A DNA stretch of 64,000 bases from SB11 sp964584305 (GCA_964584305.1 CAZOZL010000004.1:248001-312000); one strand, 5' to 3'. Positions 26,500-36,670 are shown, counted from the stretch's first letter. Translations and numbers: made by a program. The notes: generated by a model from the letters alone, not told the origin.

Positions 26500-27159
26500 A
26501 TGAAAATAGGAATAACAGGGTCGCAAAATAGAATAGATGAGTTAAAAGAGAAAACTTCATCGGCAGCAAATTTGCTCAAAATCAAAGATACTGATTTAGA
26601 ACAAATTGCTTCAATGGGTTTTGATGCCTTTATAGATTTAAATTTTGATGATAACCAGCATCATCTAAGCCATTATTTGCCGCTTAGTATCCCTATATTG
26701 TTAAACACTGTAAAAACTCAACTATCAAAGGAGTTAGCGGGCAAAAAAAACACTGCACCCATTTTTGGTATAAATGCTTTACCCACTTTTATTAATCGTA
26801 ATTTATTAGAAGCGTGTTTTTATAATGAGACAGAGAAACCCCAACTTGAGAGCCTTGCTCAAAAACTGGGATGGGAATGCAAATGGGTGGGCGATAGGGT
26901 GGGAATGGTAACCCCCCGCATAATTTTTATGATTATTAATGAGGCATACTTCACTGTGCAAGAAGGTACAGCTACCAAAGTCGATATTGATACAGGCATG
27001 AAATTAGGCACAAACTACCCGCAAGGACCTTTTGAATGGAGCGAAAAAGTGGGCTTAAAAGATGTTTTTGAAGTATTAGAAGCTGTTTACCAAGATACAC
27101 ATGACGAGCGATATAAAATTTGCCCCTTGCTAAAAACAGAGTATTATAAAAGCATTTAG
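26500..27159 (+). CDS. 3-hydroxyacyl-CoA dehydrogenase C-terminal-domain protein
   Basis: A 219-residue protein. The second half (about 125-219) matches the C-terminal domain of 3-hydroxyacyl-CoA dehydrogenases: WVGDRVGMVTPRIIFMIINEAY, then VDIDTGMKLGTNYPQGPFEW and VFEVLEAVY. The N-terminal half lacks the GxGxxG of an NAD-binding domain (it reads MKIGITGSQNRIDELKEK), so it is not an ordinary dehydrogenase. Compact relatives occur in Bacteroidota. A substrate-binding or accessory role is possible, but the activity is unknown. It is divergent from RidA, 38 bases apart. Confidence 0.75.
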   Translation: MKIGITGSQNRIDELKEKTSSAANLLKIKDTDLEQIASMGFDAFIDLNFDDNQHHLSHYLPLSIPILLNTVKTQLSKELAGKKNTAPIFGINALPTFINRNLLEACFYNETEKPQLESLAQKLGWECKWVGDRVGMVTPRIIFMIINEAYFTVQEGTATKVDIDTGMKLGTNYPQGPFEWSEKVGLKDVFEVLEAVYQDTHDERYKICPLLKTEYYKSI

Positions 27160-27289
27160 TTTAAATAACTTAATTACTTTATTACAAGTTTAAAGGAGGC
27201 TAAGAACCTTTGTGTAAAGGCAATAAAAGAAGTTTTTTGGGGCAACACATTGTGCTAATGTTCTCTTTTTTATAGTAAAACTATAGTAT

Positions 27290-27997
27290 TTACTTTCTTT
27301 TAGGAGTATATAATATACCTAATCTAAAATCAAAAAGATTTATATCCAGCCCAAATGATGCATTTCTTTTCGGTGCTTCTATATTAACAAAATGGGGTAT
27401 TGCACTTTGAGTAAAATATAGATTACCTACATTAACCATAAGCTGCCACTTGGGAGTAATGTTTACATATATTCCAGTATTTATATCTACTGAAAAAAGC
27501 CTCACAGGGTATCTTCGTCGCACATTAGAGAGTACCGTATCATTTACTGATGAGAAGTTTAGCTCGCTTGCCCAAGTGTTGCCCAGCATTATTTGTCCTT
27601 GTGCAAAAAAACCAATAATATTTTTCTCGTTCACCTTAAAATACCGCCTTACTCCAATGCCCGCTTGCACCGTAAAAAACGAAGAAAAACTTTGCCTTTC
27701 AGTGCTATTGGTAAAATTATCTATCACCACATCTTTATTATTACTTGTATAACGCAAATCAGCAATACCATACAGGTAGGTATGTTTAGAAATAAATTTG
27801 CCGCCTATTATACTGGTATTAAAAACATTCGAGCTTTCATCAGCAAAATCTGTTGTAGAACGACTTATGCTATTGCGTGAGTTAATAAAAGAAAACTCGC
27901 CCCCAAAACCCCACTGCCCTTTTTGGTACTGTGCATTAGTAGTAGCAAAGGCTAATACTAATACAATAAATAGTATATTTTTCTTATTTTTCATCAT
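27290..27997 (-). CDS. Outer-membrane beta-barrel protein
   Basis: A 235-residue protein with a signal peptide ending FATTNA-Q and about eight amphipathic beta strands (WGFGGEFSF, TYLYGIADLRY, SFFTVQAGIGVRRYF, IIGFFAQGQIMLG, LFSVDINTGIYVNI, WQLMVNVGNLYF, FRLGILYTPKRK). Two ATGs lie side by side at the start (27997 and 27994). It overlaps the end of the upstream barrel gene by 14 bases, so the two are cotranscribed. Probably a structural or binding barrel; no named family recognised. Confidence 0.75.
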   Translation of the reverse strand: MMKNKKNILFIVLVLAFATTNAQYQKGQWGFGGEFSFINSRNSISRSTTDFADESSNVFNTSIIGGKFISKHTYLYGIADLRYTSNNKDVVIDNFTNSTERQSFSSFFTVQAGIGVRRYFKVNEKNIIGFFAQGQIMLGNTWASELNFSSVNDTVLSNVRRRYPVRLFSVDINTGIYVNITPKWQLMVNVGNLYFTQSAIPHFVNIEAPKRNASFGLDINLFDFRLGILYTPKRK

Positions 27998-28715
27998 CAG
28001 AAACTATTAAAAAATTAACACCTATAAACAAGCCTTTTGCCATATTATTAAAGCTAATTTTATGCCCACGTTCTTTAGCATCAGGCTGGTTATTCCGTAC
28101 TATTGTGTTATATGTGTATGTGTAGAGAATGGGATTAAAACCCACACTTATAGATAAATTAGGTTTAGCAAAATATTGTAACTGTGTTACCCAGCGTGTA
28201 GCTACAAAACGTTCTCGGCTTTGTTGTGGTTTATCGCTTTCAAACAAGACTGCGACTTGGCTACCACTAATAAATGTACCCCAATTGGGTTGTATGCTAT
28301 TTACCCAATACAAATTTGGGCGAATGGGATAATAGTAGCGCACAAAAAAACCAAATTCAAACTTTAGGTCAAATCTTTTCCTTTCAATACTTTGAGACTG
28401 TCCTGCACTATTTTGTAAAGTAAAAATAGATGTTTTCCCTTCATACTCCATCAGTGTATAAAAACCACCTTCCCATCTTTTACTAAAAAAAGCACCCACC
28501 TGCGGTGCTAATCTAAAAAAGTTTTTTGTTTCAATACCATTTGCAGGAGTAGAAGGCAGTTGCCCGCGTTGCCTGTTAAACGATAAGCTACCACCCAGCA
28601 TAAAATCACCAGTTTTTGGCTGCGCTTTCACCACCAGTGATACAACTACCAATAAAGCCAGTATGCTAAGTCTAAGTAAGGGGATTTTTCTTTGATTATC
28701 CATATTGTCCTTCAT
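27984..28715 (-). CDS. Outer-membrane beta-barrel protein
   Basis: A 243-residue protein with a signal segment at 12-31 (LRLSILALLVVVSLVVKA-Q) and barrel-like strands (FMLGGSLSFNRQRG, RWEGGFYTLMEYEG, FDLKFEFGFFVRYYYPI, LSISVGFNPILYTYTY, MAKGLFIGVNFLIV). The opening GDFMLGGSLSFNRQRG resembles GQWGFGGEFSFINSRN in the downstream gene, so the pair looks paralogous. ATG at 28703 is an alternative start. It is divergent from the alpha-2-macroglobulin gene, 100 bases away. Confidence 0.73.
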   Translation of the reverse strand: MKDNMDNQRKIPLLRLSILALLVVVSLVVKAQPKTGDFMLGGSLSFNRQRGQLPSTPANGIETKNFFRLAPQVGAFFSKRWEGGFYTLMEYEGKTSIFTLQNSAGQSQSIERKRFDLKFEFGFFVRYYYPIRPNLYWVNSIQPNWGTFISGSQVAVLFESDKPQQSRERFVATRWVTQLQYFAKPNLSISVGFNPILYTYTYNTIVRNNQPDAKERGHKISFNNMAKGLFIGVNFLIVSDDEK

Positions 28716-28815
28716 TTTTTTTGCACGGATAAAATGAGCTTATTTTTTACTGTTAAGCATTATAAAAAAGCGATTGCTTTTTTATAACTTACACCTCCTT
28801 TTAAGCCACATCCTT

Positions 28816-31800
28816 ATGATTAACAAATTGTATGCCCGTTTTATTGTGTTGTTAGTATTTGCTATGCTAACCTCGTGTTCTCGCAAGCCTGAAAATATGG
28901 TGAGTTTTGTTAAAAATTTTAATGAAATCATACAAACCCAGCAAAATTTAATCTTCACGTTTAATCAAGATATTGTTGACGCTGAAAAAATTGGCGATTG
29001 GGATAGCGTTGAGTACATAAAATTTTCGCCCGAAGTAAAGGGGCGTTTCAGATGGTCTGCTGTTAATGAGTTGGTTTTTTCGCCAGCAAAGAAGTTTGCA
29101 CCTAGCACCAACTATGAGGCTGAACTAACAAAAGAAATTTTTAAAAAGGCAAAGAATGCCAAGCTGTACTTGGGCGATGAGTATAAACACATAAAATTTC
29201 ATACGGCGTATTTATCCCCACAAGAGTTGAGTGCTTTTTGGGCAAAAGGCAACAGTGGCAGCGGCGTAGTGATACGATTGGGCATTAGCTTTAACTATAA
29301 AGTGAACCCCAAACAATTAAAAAATTTTATAACTGTTGAAGTAGAGGGCAAGGCAGTTTCTTTTACTTTAGACAATGCCGATATTACAGATAAGGTATTT
29401 TTAACTATAAACGGTACTCCATTTGGCGCAGAGCAATCAATAATAAATGTTAAATTTTCTAAAGGCATACAAATAGCAAATGGCGAATATAAAACCAAAG
29501 AAGAGTTTGAATTGGCACAAGTACTTTCATCTCGTTTTGATTTGCAGATACTAAATGTTGAAAATGGATTTAAAAACAACAAAGGTTTTATCCGTATAGT
29601 CTCCTCACAAGAGATAGAACCCGAGAACTTAGAAAAGGCGTATAGTATATTGCCTAAAGTAGATACCAAAGCAGAAGTAACAGAAAATGGATTACTAATA
29701 ACGGGGAACTTTATAGTGAACCAAGTATATGTTTTGGTACTGAAAAAACAGTTTTTAAAAGGTACGATTGGTGGTAGGTTAAAAGACGATTCTCGGCACG
29801 ATGTAAGTTTTGGAGAGTTACCGCCCAGTATTAGTTTCCGTAATAAAAAAGCAATTTATCTAAGCAAATCGGGTAGTAAAAACATAGGTGTTGATATTGT
29901 AAACATTCCTGAAGTACGGGTGAGGGTATATAAAATTTATGAAAACAATATTTTAGCCTATATGCGTAGCAATAGCTACCACGATTATTACTATGACTAT
30001 TACGAGGGAAATTCAGGCGCAAGCTATCGCCTCGATAAGCAGGGAATATATAGTAGCGAGGTATTAGACAGAACTATTAAAACAGGCGATTTTCCGAGAG
30101 TAAACGGCATCACTGCCTTTAATTTTGACTTGCCCAAAATTGATAACTTTAAGGGGATATACCTTATTCAAATATCATCAAAAACGGATTATTACCTTAG
30201 TGCTACCAAAATGGTATCGGTATCAGATATTGGACTTATTACCAAACAATCTGAAAACGATTTATTTATCTATGCCAATTCTATACTCACAGCCCAAGCA
30301 ATGGACAATGTTGATTTACACGTTATTAGTACCAACAATCAAGATATTTTTCAGGTAAAAACCAATAGCAAGGGAATTGCCATAGTAAAGGATTTTAAAA
30401 AGAAGATAAAACACTTTGAAACGGCAATGATAACCGCCACAAAAGGCAATGATTTTAACTACCTGCTATTTAGCCAAACGAGGGTGGAAACTTCACGTTT
30501 TGATGTGAGCGGAAAACGAGACCACAAAACAGGCTTAGATATATTTATTTATGGCGATAGAAATATTTACCGCCCTGGGGAAACAGTGTATTTTAATACT
30601 ATTGTACGTGATAAAAACTGGGAGCCAGCGGCAGATATTCCGCTAAAAGTAAAGATAATAATGCCCAATGGTAAAGAGTATTCTTCTATCCGTAAAAATA
30701 CTAATAGTCAAGGGTCTGTAAGTGGTAGGTTTAAAACTTCGGTAGCAGCGGTAACGGGGAACTATACTATAGAAGTTTACAATGGCAACGATATACTATT
30801 GTCATCAAAACGAATTGGTATTGAAGAGTTTATGCCCGACCGTATAAAATCTACATTAACCACTGATAAAAAAGAGTATCACCTTAGCAATAATATTACT
30901 GCATCTATTGAAGCGGTAAACTATTTTGGACCTCCCGCTGCAAACAAAAATTATGAAATAGATTTCTCGCTTAGTCGCAAAAGTTTTAACCCAAAAAATT
31001 TTAAAGACTATAATTTTAATATTAAAGCCAAACAATCTTTTAATAGGATAGTAAGAACTGGCAAAACTGATGATAATGGGCTGGCTAAAGAAGTTATTAA
31101 ACTACCATCTACCTATAAAGATATGGGGGTGTTGCAGGCAAAACTATATGCCACCGTTTTTGATGAAAGCGGTCGCCCAGTTAATAGAACCAAAAGTGTA
31201 GATGTATTTACCCAAAAAACCATGTATGGTATCCGTATGGACGATTATTACTTGGGAGTAAACCAACTGATGAAAACTCAGTTGGTTGCTGTAAATAAAA
31301 ACGGCAAGCTGGTAAACGGGGCAAAAGCAGAGGTAGAGGTTATTCGCTACGAGTGGCAAAATGTGCTTATCCGCTATGGCTCAAACTATCGGTATAAATC
31401 AAAGCGAATAGTAAAAGTAATGAGCAAGAAAACAGTTACTTTTAGGGGGGGTAAAAGTGTAGTGAACTTTATCCCACCAGTATCTGGTAGTTACGAGATT
31501 AGGGTAAAACGAGTGGGTGCAGAACGGTATGTTGCCAGTTGGTTTTATGCGTATCGCTGGGGTAGCACACTCAATACATCGTTTGATGTAAATACCGAAG
31601 GTGCAGTGGATATAGTTTTTGATAAAGAAAAATACGAAGTAGGCGAAAAAGCTAAAATATTATTTAAAACTCCATTTGTGGGGAAACTACTAATTACGTT
31701 AGAACGTAATGGAATACTTGAGCATCGTGTGGTGCAAACGGATAAAAAGTCGGCAGAAATCACCGTAAAAATAAAAAATGAGTACTTGCCCAATATTTAT

Positions 31801-34263
31801 GTATCGGCAACATTAATAAAATCATTAGAAAACAGTGCTATTCCGCTAATGGTAGCACATGGATATGCCAGCCTTAGTGTAAGTAAAAAAGCTACTATTT
31901 TACCTATTGATATTAAAGCTGTGGCAAAGTCTCGCTCTTCTACCAAGCAAAAAATAACTATTAAAACCAAAGCCGAAAAAAATATAGAAATCACCATAGC
32001 AGTGGTTGACGAAGGTATTTTAGCTCTCAAAAATTTTAAAACACCCAATCCTCATGGGCATTTTTATGCCAAGCGGGCTTTGGAAGTAAGCACTTATGAT
32101 TTATACCCGTTTTTATTTCCTGAAATGGCTACTAACAGTAGTAGCGGTGGCGATGGTTACGATTTAGACGATTTAGACGATTTAGAAAAACGAGTAAACC
32201 CGCTAAGTAATAACCGTGTAAAATTAGTAGCTTTTTGGAGCGGTGTATTAAAAACCAATAGCCGTGGAGAAGCTACCTACGAGATTGATATACCCAAATT
32301 TAGTGGCGATTTACGCATAATGGTAGTTGCCTATAAAAACAAAGCCTTTGGCTCGGCAAGTACTAATATGAAGGTAGCAGACCCTTTGGTGGTAACTGCT
32401 GGGCTGCCTCGTTTTTTCTCACCAAATGATGAGATAGAAATGCCTATAAACATTAGTAATACCACAAGCAAAAATGCCAATGCAAGAGTGAGCATTAAAG
32501 TTAGTGGACCTGTTGAGGTAGTAACAACTGGCAGCAAAAGCCTTACAATTAAGGCAAACAAAGAAAGCCGTGTGCTTTTTAAACTTAAAGCTAAGGCACA
32601 AATTGGAGAAGCAAAAATAAAAGTAAGTGTAAAAGGTTTAGGAGAAACCTTTACTGATGAAACAGATATTACTGTTCGTCCATCCACATCATTACTAAAA
32701 ACATCAGTTTCAGGGCAAATGCAGGCAGGTGAGACTAAAACATTAGAAATGAATATCGATTATATTCCCTCTTCTGTTGAAAGTAAATTGGTGATTAGCA
32801 AAAACCCAATGACGGAGTTTATTGACAAGTTTGACCGACTAATAGGCTACCCGCACGGCTGTGTTGAACAAACGGTGTCAAAAGCCTTTCCGCAATTATA
32901 TTTTGCCGATTTTGTTAAAAACTCAGGTAGTAAAACCAAAATAAAACTACGCAGTGATGAAAATGAGATGAACCCCGCCTATAATGTGCGAGAAGCTATA
33001 CGCAAGTTACAAGGTATGCAATTGTACAATGGTAGCATGACCTATTGGGCAGGCGGGTACCATGAAACTTGGTGGGGTTCTGCCTATGCAACTCACTTCT
33101 TGTTAGAAGCTAAAAAAGCGGGCTATGATGTAGATAATAATGTGCTTAATAAGTTACTTAGTTATATAAATTACAAAGCCAATACTAAGAAAATTTATAG
33201 TTATAGATACTACAGTGGTGGCAGATATGCATTGAAAAAATATGTAGCCCGCGAGGTTATTTACAGTTTGTATGTATTGAGTAGGGCTGGGCAGCCCAAC
33301 CGTTCGGTTATGAATTATTATAAGGGTAACAAAGAACTACTTACCAATGATAGTAGGTATATGCTGGCAGGTGCTTATGCTATAATGAGCGACCGTGCAT
33401 CGTTCAAAGAAATAATACCCAAAGCCTATTATGAGTTTGATATATACAAAAGCACGGGGGGTAGTTTTTACTCGCCCATGCGAAATTTGGCCATATCACT
33501 ACACACCTTAGTTGAAAGCGATATAAAACACCCCCAAATACCTATACTGGCACGTAACCTATCTACACAATTAAAAAACAGCAGGTATGTAAATACACAA
33601 GAGTTGGCTTTTACCTTTTTGGCACTGGGTAAGCTGGCAAAAAATGCTAACAAAGCCAATGTATCAGCTACTATAAAAGTAAATGGTAAAGTAGTGGGCA
33701 ATTTTGCCAATAAGGATATCACCATTAGTAGCAAAAAACTGAAAGGGAAAAATGTAAGCATTACCTCATCGGGCAAAGGGGCTATTTATTATTATTATGA
33801 AACCGAAGGGCTAAGTAGCACGGGCAAGTACATTGAAGAGGATAATTACTTGCGTGTACGCAAAAGTTTCTTTAATCGCTATGGGCAAAGAATTAGCGGT
33901 AATACCTTTAAACAAAACGATTTGATAGTAGTGCGTATATCAATAGTTTCACTGCAAAATATGAATATAAAAAATGTAGTGATAACCGATATGCTGCCTG
34001 CTGGTTTTGAAATTGAGAACCCTCGTATTACAGAAGGCAGAGATTTTAAATGGACTGATAACCGTGCCTACCCGCAACACTTTGATGTGCGTGATGATAG
34101 GATAAACTTTTATCTAAACCCAAGCAACCGTGAGAAATATTTGTACTATACCGTTAGGGCAGTTACCAAAGGCAAGTATAAAATGGGGCCTATAAGTGCT
34201 GATGCTATGTATAACGGCGAGTACCACTCATACCACGGTGCAGGCGAGATAATAATAGAATAA
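28816..34263 (+). CDS. Bacterial alpha-2-macroglobulin with thioester motif (lipoprotein)
   Basis: A 1815-residue periplasmic protease trap. The ATG at 28816 gives a lipoprotein signal with lipobox MLTSC (C21); the frame is open to 28774 but that adds only a non-signal extension. The order follows the family: MG1-type beta domains, MG domains around 570-1000 (YGDRNIYRPGETVYF is the MG2 hallmark), a flexible Gly/Asp-rich segment near 1115 (DGYDLDDLDDLEKR), the FWSGVLKTNSRGEATYEIDIP block, and the thioester GCVEQ with Cys near residue 1349. The helical TED domain (YNGSMTYWAGG) and a final receptor-like beta domain follow. No pbpC gene is adjacent, unlike in many proteobacteria. Confidence 0.93.
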   Translation: MINKLYARFIVLLVFAMLTSCSRKPENMVSFVKNFNEIIQTQQNLIFTFNQDIVDAEKIGDWDSVEYIKFSPEVKGRFRWSAVNELVFSPAKKFAPSTNYEAELTKEIFKKAKNAKLYLGDEYKHIKFHTAYLSPQELSAFWAKGNSGSGVVIRLGISFNYKVNPKQLKNFITVEVEGKAVSFTLDNADITDKVFLTINGTPFGAEQSIINVKFSKGIQIANGEYKTKEEFELAQVLSSRFDLQILNVENGFKNNKGFIRIVSSQEIEPENLEKAYSILPKVDTKAEVTENGLLITGNFIVNQVYVLVLKKQFLKGTIGGRLKDDSRHDVSFGELPPSISFRNKKAIYLSKSGSKNIGVDIVNIPEVRVRVYKIYENNILAYMRSNSYHDYYYDYYEGNSGASYRLDKQGIYSSEVLDRTIKTGDFPRVNGITAFNFDLPKIDNFKGIYLIQISSKTDYYLSATKMVSVSDIGLITKQSENDLFIYANSILTAQAMDNVDLHVISTNNQDIFQVKTNSKGIAIVKDFKKKIKHFETAMITATKGNDFNYLLFSQTRVETSRFDVSGKRDHKTGLDIFIYGDRNIYRPGETVYFNTIVRDKNWEPAADIPLKVKIIMPNGKEYSSIRKNTNSQGSVSGRFKTSVAAVTGNYTIEVYNGNDILLSSKRIGIEEFMPDRIKSTLTTDKKEYHLSNNITASIEAVNYFGPPAANKNYEIDFSLSRKSFNPKNFKDYNFNIKAKQSFNRIVRTGKTDDNGLAKEVIKLPSTYKDMGVLQAKLYATVFDESGRPVNRTKSVDVFTQKTMYGIRMDDYYLGVNQLMKTQLVAVNKNGKLVNGAKAEVEVIRYEWQNVLIRYGSNYRYKSKRIVKVMSKKTVTFRGGKSVVNFIPPVSGSYEIRVKRVGAERYVASWFYAYRWGSTLNTSFDVNTEGAVDIVFDKEKYEVGEKAKILFKTPFVGKLLITLERNGILEHRVVQTDKKSAEITVKIKNEYLPNIYVSATLIKSLENSAIPLMVAHGYASLSVSKKATILPIDIKAVAKSRSSTKQKITIKTKAEKNIEITIAVVDEGILALKNFKTPNPHGHFYAKRALEVSTYDLYPFLFPEMATNSSSGGDGYDLDDLDDLEKRVNPLSNNRVKLVAFWSGVLKTNSRGEATYEIDIPKFSGDLRIMVVAYKNKAFGSASTNMKVADPLVVTAGLPRFFSPNDEIEMPINISNTTSKNANARVSIKVSGPVEVVTTGSKSLTIKANKESRVLFKLKAKAQIGEAKIKVSVKGLGETFTDETDITVRPSTSLLKTSVSGQMQAGETKTLEMNIDYIPSSVESKLVISKNPMTEFIDKFDRLIGYPHGCVEQTVSKAFPQLYFADFVKNSGSKTKIKLRSDENEMNPAYNVREAIRKLQGMQLYNGSMTYWAGGYHETWWGSAYATHFLLEAKKAGYDVDNNVLNKLLSYINYKANTKKIYSYRYYSGGRYALKKYVAREVIYSLYVLSRAGQPNRSVMNYYKGNKELLTNDSRYMLAGAYAIMSDRASFKEIIPKAYYEFDIYKSTGGSFYSPMRNLAISLHTLVESDIKHPQIPILARNLSTQLKNSRYVNTQELAFTFLALGKLAKNANKANVSATIKVNGKVVGNFANKDITISSKKLKGKNVSITSSGKGAIYYYYETEGLSSTGKYIEEDNYLRVRKSFFNRYGQRISGNTFKQNDLIVVRISIVSLQNMNIKNVVITDMLPAGFEIENPRITEGRDFKWTDNRAYPQHFDVRDDRINFYLNPSNREKYLYYTVRAVTKGKYKMGPISADAMYNGEYHSYHGAGEIIIE

Positions 34264-34315
34264 CGTAGGTTAAAAAATTGTGTTTACTAAACATATATAG
34301 CGTAAACAAATTCTT

Positions 34316-34323
34316 TAACTTTG
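34316..34323 (+). promoter_or_regulatory. -7 box TAACTTTG for the MORN-like gene
   Basis: Perfect TAnnTTTG, 11 bases before the ATG at 34335. Confidence 0.5.
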
Positions 34324-34334
34324 TTTAATTATAA

Positions 34335-34661
34335 ATGCGTGCCTTAGTTTACATACTGCTTTTTTTTTTATTTGCAATTGCAAGTAGTACTGTTGCTGCA
34401 AATACAATACCTGCCACACCACTAAAAGATAGTGTAGTAATTACCCGCCACGAGAATGGGAAAGTAAAACAAAAAGAAAAGTATAGAAACGGGCAAAAAC
34501 ATGGTAAATGGATAACCTACAATGCTAACGGGGGAATTATAAAAATTGTAAAGTATAAGAAGGGGCTATTTTGGTGGGAACGCCTATACAAAAAGGGGAA
34601 ATTAAGCCAAATTACAACCCGCAAGGGCAAAATTGTGAAAATGAAAGATTGTGGGTGTTAA
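34335..34661 (+). CDS. Small exported protein with MORN-like repeat
   Basis: A 108-residue protein: signal peptide at 1-22 (LLFFLFAIASSTVAA), then a MORN_2-type repeat (HENGKVKQKEKYRNGQKHGKW, continuing with ITYNANGGIIK) and a basic tail ending CGC. Repeats of this kind form beta-hairpins that bind other proteins or membranes; in YwqK-type proteins they occur next to toxins, but no toxin partner is visible here. Converges on apaG. Function unknown. Confidence 0.75.
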   Translation: MRALVYILLFFLFAIASSTVAANTIPATPLKDSVVITRHENGKVKQKEKYRNGQKHGKWITYNANGGIIKIVKYKKGLFWWERLYKKGKLSQITTRKGKIVKMKDCGC

Positions 34662-34683
34662 AAAAATAGTGTGAACAAGTTTA

Positions 34684-35070
34684 TCAGTTCATTCTAAAAG
34701 GAGATACCATTCTAAATTCAGGAATATCAACTTCAAACAATTTGTCATCGGCAAGTCTTACAAATTCATAAACACCGTACATTTTACCCATATCGCTATG
34801 CAAGTTACAAGCTGATGAGTAGTTGTGTTGCTCGCCCGATTCTAAAATAGGTTGCTCGCCCACTACTCCATCGCCTTTAACTTCATGGTATTCACCGTTA
34901 CTATCATAAATATGCCAATGCCTGCGTAGCAGCTGTACACTATAATCGCCGTGGTTTTCAATCCTTACATGGTAGGCAAACATAAACAGCCCGCCTTTTG
35001 GGTTAGAAAACTCGGGTTGGTATTCAGTTTCAATAGAAACTTCTATTTCATGTTTTACGGCTGATGTCAT
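34684..35070 (-). CDS. apaG: ApaG family protein
   Basis: A 128-residue beta-sandwich protein of the ApaG/DUF525 family. ApaG in enterobacteria has been linked to cobalt/magnesium sensitivity, and the eukaryotic relative is an F-box-associated domain, so the molecular role is uncertain. Diagnostic parts are VRIENHGDYSVQLLRRHWHIYDSNG, broken here into its strands, then GDGVVGEQPILESGEQHNYSS and MGKMYGVYEFV. Length is normal. It is a single gene between the MORN-like gene and recF, transcribed away from recF. Confidence 0.92.
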   Translation of the reverse strand: MTSAVKHEIEVSIETEYQPEFSNPKGGLFMFAYHVRIENHGDYSVQLLRRHWHIYDSNGEYHEVKGDGVVGEQPILESGEQHNYSSACNLHSDMGKMYGVYEFVRLADDKLFEVDIPEFRMVSPFRMN

Positions 35071-35235
35071 TTTTTACTTATCGAGGGCAATTTATGGGTT
35101 TGTTTTAAAAAACCTAAACAGTTTTTATAAACGGACACAAAATTTATCTTAACACACGAAAAACCTATACGTTTGGTGGTAGGTATATTTCAACATCCCT
35201 TTTTTAACGTTACAAAAGCGCGAACTTTGCAAGCA

Positions 35236-36315
35236 ATGCTGCTGCGCCGCCTACAACTTATTAATTTTAAAAACCACCAAGAATTAACATGGGAGTTTGA
35301 CCGTATTAACTGTATTACAGGTAATAACGGGGTAGGGAAAACAAATGTTTTGGATGCTATTTACTATTTATCGCTTTGTAAAAGTTTTTTTGTAAGTAGC
35401 GACCAGCAAAATATTAGGCACGGCGAGGGCTTTTTTCTTTGTGCAGGAAATTACGAAGAGAGTAAAACTACATTTTCAGTACAATTAGGACTTAAACGCA
35501 ATACCAGAAAAAGCCTGAAAAAAGACGGTATTGAATATGAAAAATTGGCGCACCACATAGGTTTAGTTCCTTTGGTTATTATTACTCCTTTTGATATACA
35601 ACTGGTATATGAAAATGGGGAGGAACGCCGTAGATTTATGGATACCTTGTTATCTCAAACTGATAGTGGGTATTTGGAAAGTTTACAGCAGTATAACCGC
35701 TTGTTAGACCAACGCAATAAACAGCTAAAGCAATTTGCCGAGCGCAACTTTTTCGACCAACAACTATTTGACACTCATAATGAGCAGATAGCCCCCTTTG
35801 CACAAACGGTTTATGCCAAACGAAAGCAGTTTTTTCAAGATTTTTTGCCCTTGTTTAAAGAAAAGTACATACTTATTAGCGGTGATGCTGAAAATGCAGG
35901 AATAAGCTATGAAAGTAATTTACATGAGATAGATTTTTTAAACCTGTTGATTGAAAACCAACAAAAGGATAGGGCTATGGAGCGCACCACAAAAGGCATT
36001 CATAAAGACGATTGGAAATTTACTATTAATGAGTTGGCGGTAAAAAAATACGCCTCGCAAGGGCAAACCAAGTCTTTTGTAATTGCGTTAAAATTGGCAC
36101 AATATGATTATCTTAAAAATAAAACTACGAAAAAACCACTTCTACTATTAGATGATATTTTTGAAAAACTGGATGAGAAAAGAGCAAAACAGCTAATGGA
36201 ATTGGTAGCCACTGACAATTTTGGGCAAATTTTTATTACTGATACCCATAAAGAAAGACTGGAAGGTGTTTTTGAACCTTTGGGCATTACCCCCCAGTAC
36301 TTTTTTATTAAGTAA
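35236..36315 (+). CDS. recF: DNA replication and repair protein RecF
   Basis: A 359-residue SMC-like ATPase that helps load RecA at gaps. The ATG at 35236 gives MLLRRLQLINFKNHQELTWEF, the standard N-terminus; the frame open to 35173 is not needed. Walker A is GNNGVGKT (29-36). The family's ITPFDIQLVYENGEERRRFMD, ASQGQTKSFVIALKLAQ (signature) and PLLLLDDIFEKLDEKR (Walker B/D-loop) are all present. Gene order recF followed by DUF721 is common in Bacteroidota. Confidence 0.95.
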   Translation: MLLRRLQLINFKNHQELTWEFDRINCITGNNGVGKTNVLDAIYYLSLCKSFFVSSDQQNIRHGEGFFLCAGNYEESKTTFSVQLGLKRNTRKSLKKDGIEYEKLAHHIGLVPLVIITPFDIQLVYENGEERRRFMDTLLSQTDSGYLESLQQYNRLLDQRNKQLKQFAERNFFDQQLFDTHNEQIAPFAQTVYAKRKQFFQDFLPLFKEKYILISGDAENAGISYESNLHEIDFLNLLIENQQKDRAMERTTKGIHKDDWKFTINELAVKKYASQGQTKSFVIALKLAQYDYLKNKTTKKPLLLLDDIFEKLDEKRAKQLMELVATDNFGQIFITDTHKERLEGVFEPLGITPQYFFIK

Positions 36316-36336
36316 CTTGCAAACCACCACCACACC

Positions 36337-36627
36337 ATGATTAATACTAATGAAAAACCGCTAAAGCAAGTAATAGACAGTATGCTTGATGTGTACAAAC
36401 TAAAAAATGGTGTTAACGAAGTACGCATTGTTAATGAATGGGAAAATGCAGTAGGTTCACATATCTCACAAAAAACCGATAAAATATTTGTGAAACGGCG
36501 TAAGCTATATGTTTATTTAAGCTCATCAGTAATAAAAAATGAATTAATATACGCCAGAGAAGAAATTATAAATCGCTTAAACACAGCCGTTGGCGAATTA
36601 GTTATTGACGAGTTAATAGTACGATAG
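36337..36627 (+). CDS. DUF721/DciA-like protein
   Basis: A 96-residue protein 21 bases after recF. The pattern KQVIDSMLDVYKLKNGVNEVRIVNEWENAVG ... ISQKTDKIFVKRRKLYVYLSSSVIKNEL is the DUF721 domain. DciA, a DUF721 protein, loads the replicative helicase in bacteria that lack DnaC, and this short Bacteroidota form may do the same (inference). It is likely cotranslated with recF as a replication/repair unit. Confidence 0.87.
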   Translation: MINTNEKPLKQVIDSMLDVYKLKNGVNEVRIVNEWENAVGSHISQKTDKIFVKRRKLYVYLSSSVIKNELIYAREEIINRLNTAVGELVIDELIVR

Positions 36628-36670
36628 TTTTCCCTTAATAAAGTGTTAATAGTTAATGCTATTTACAGCT

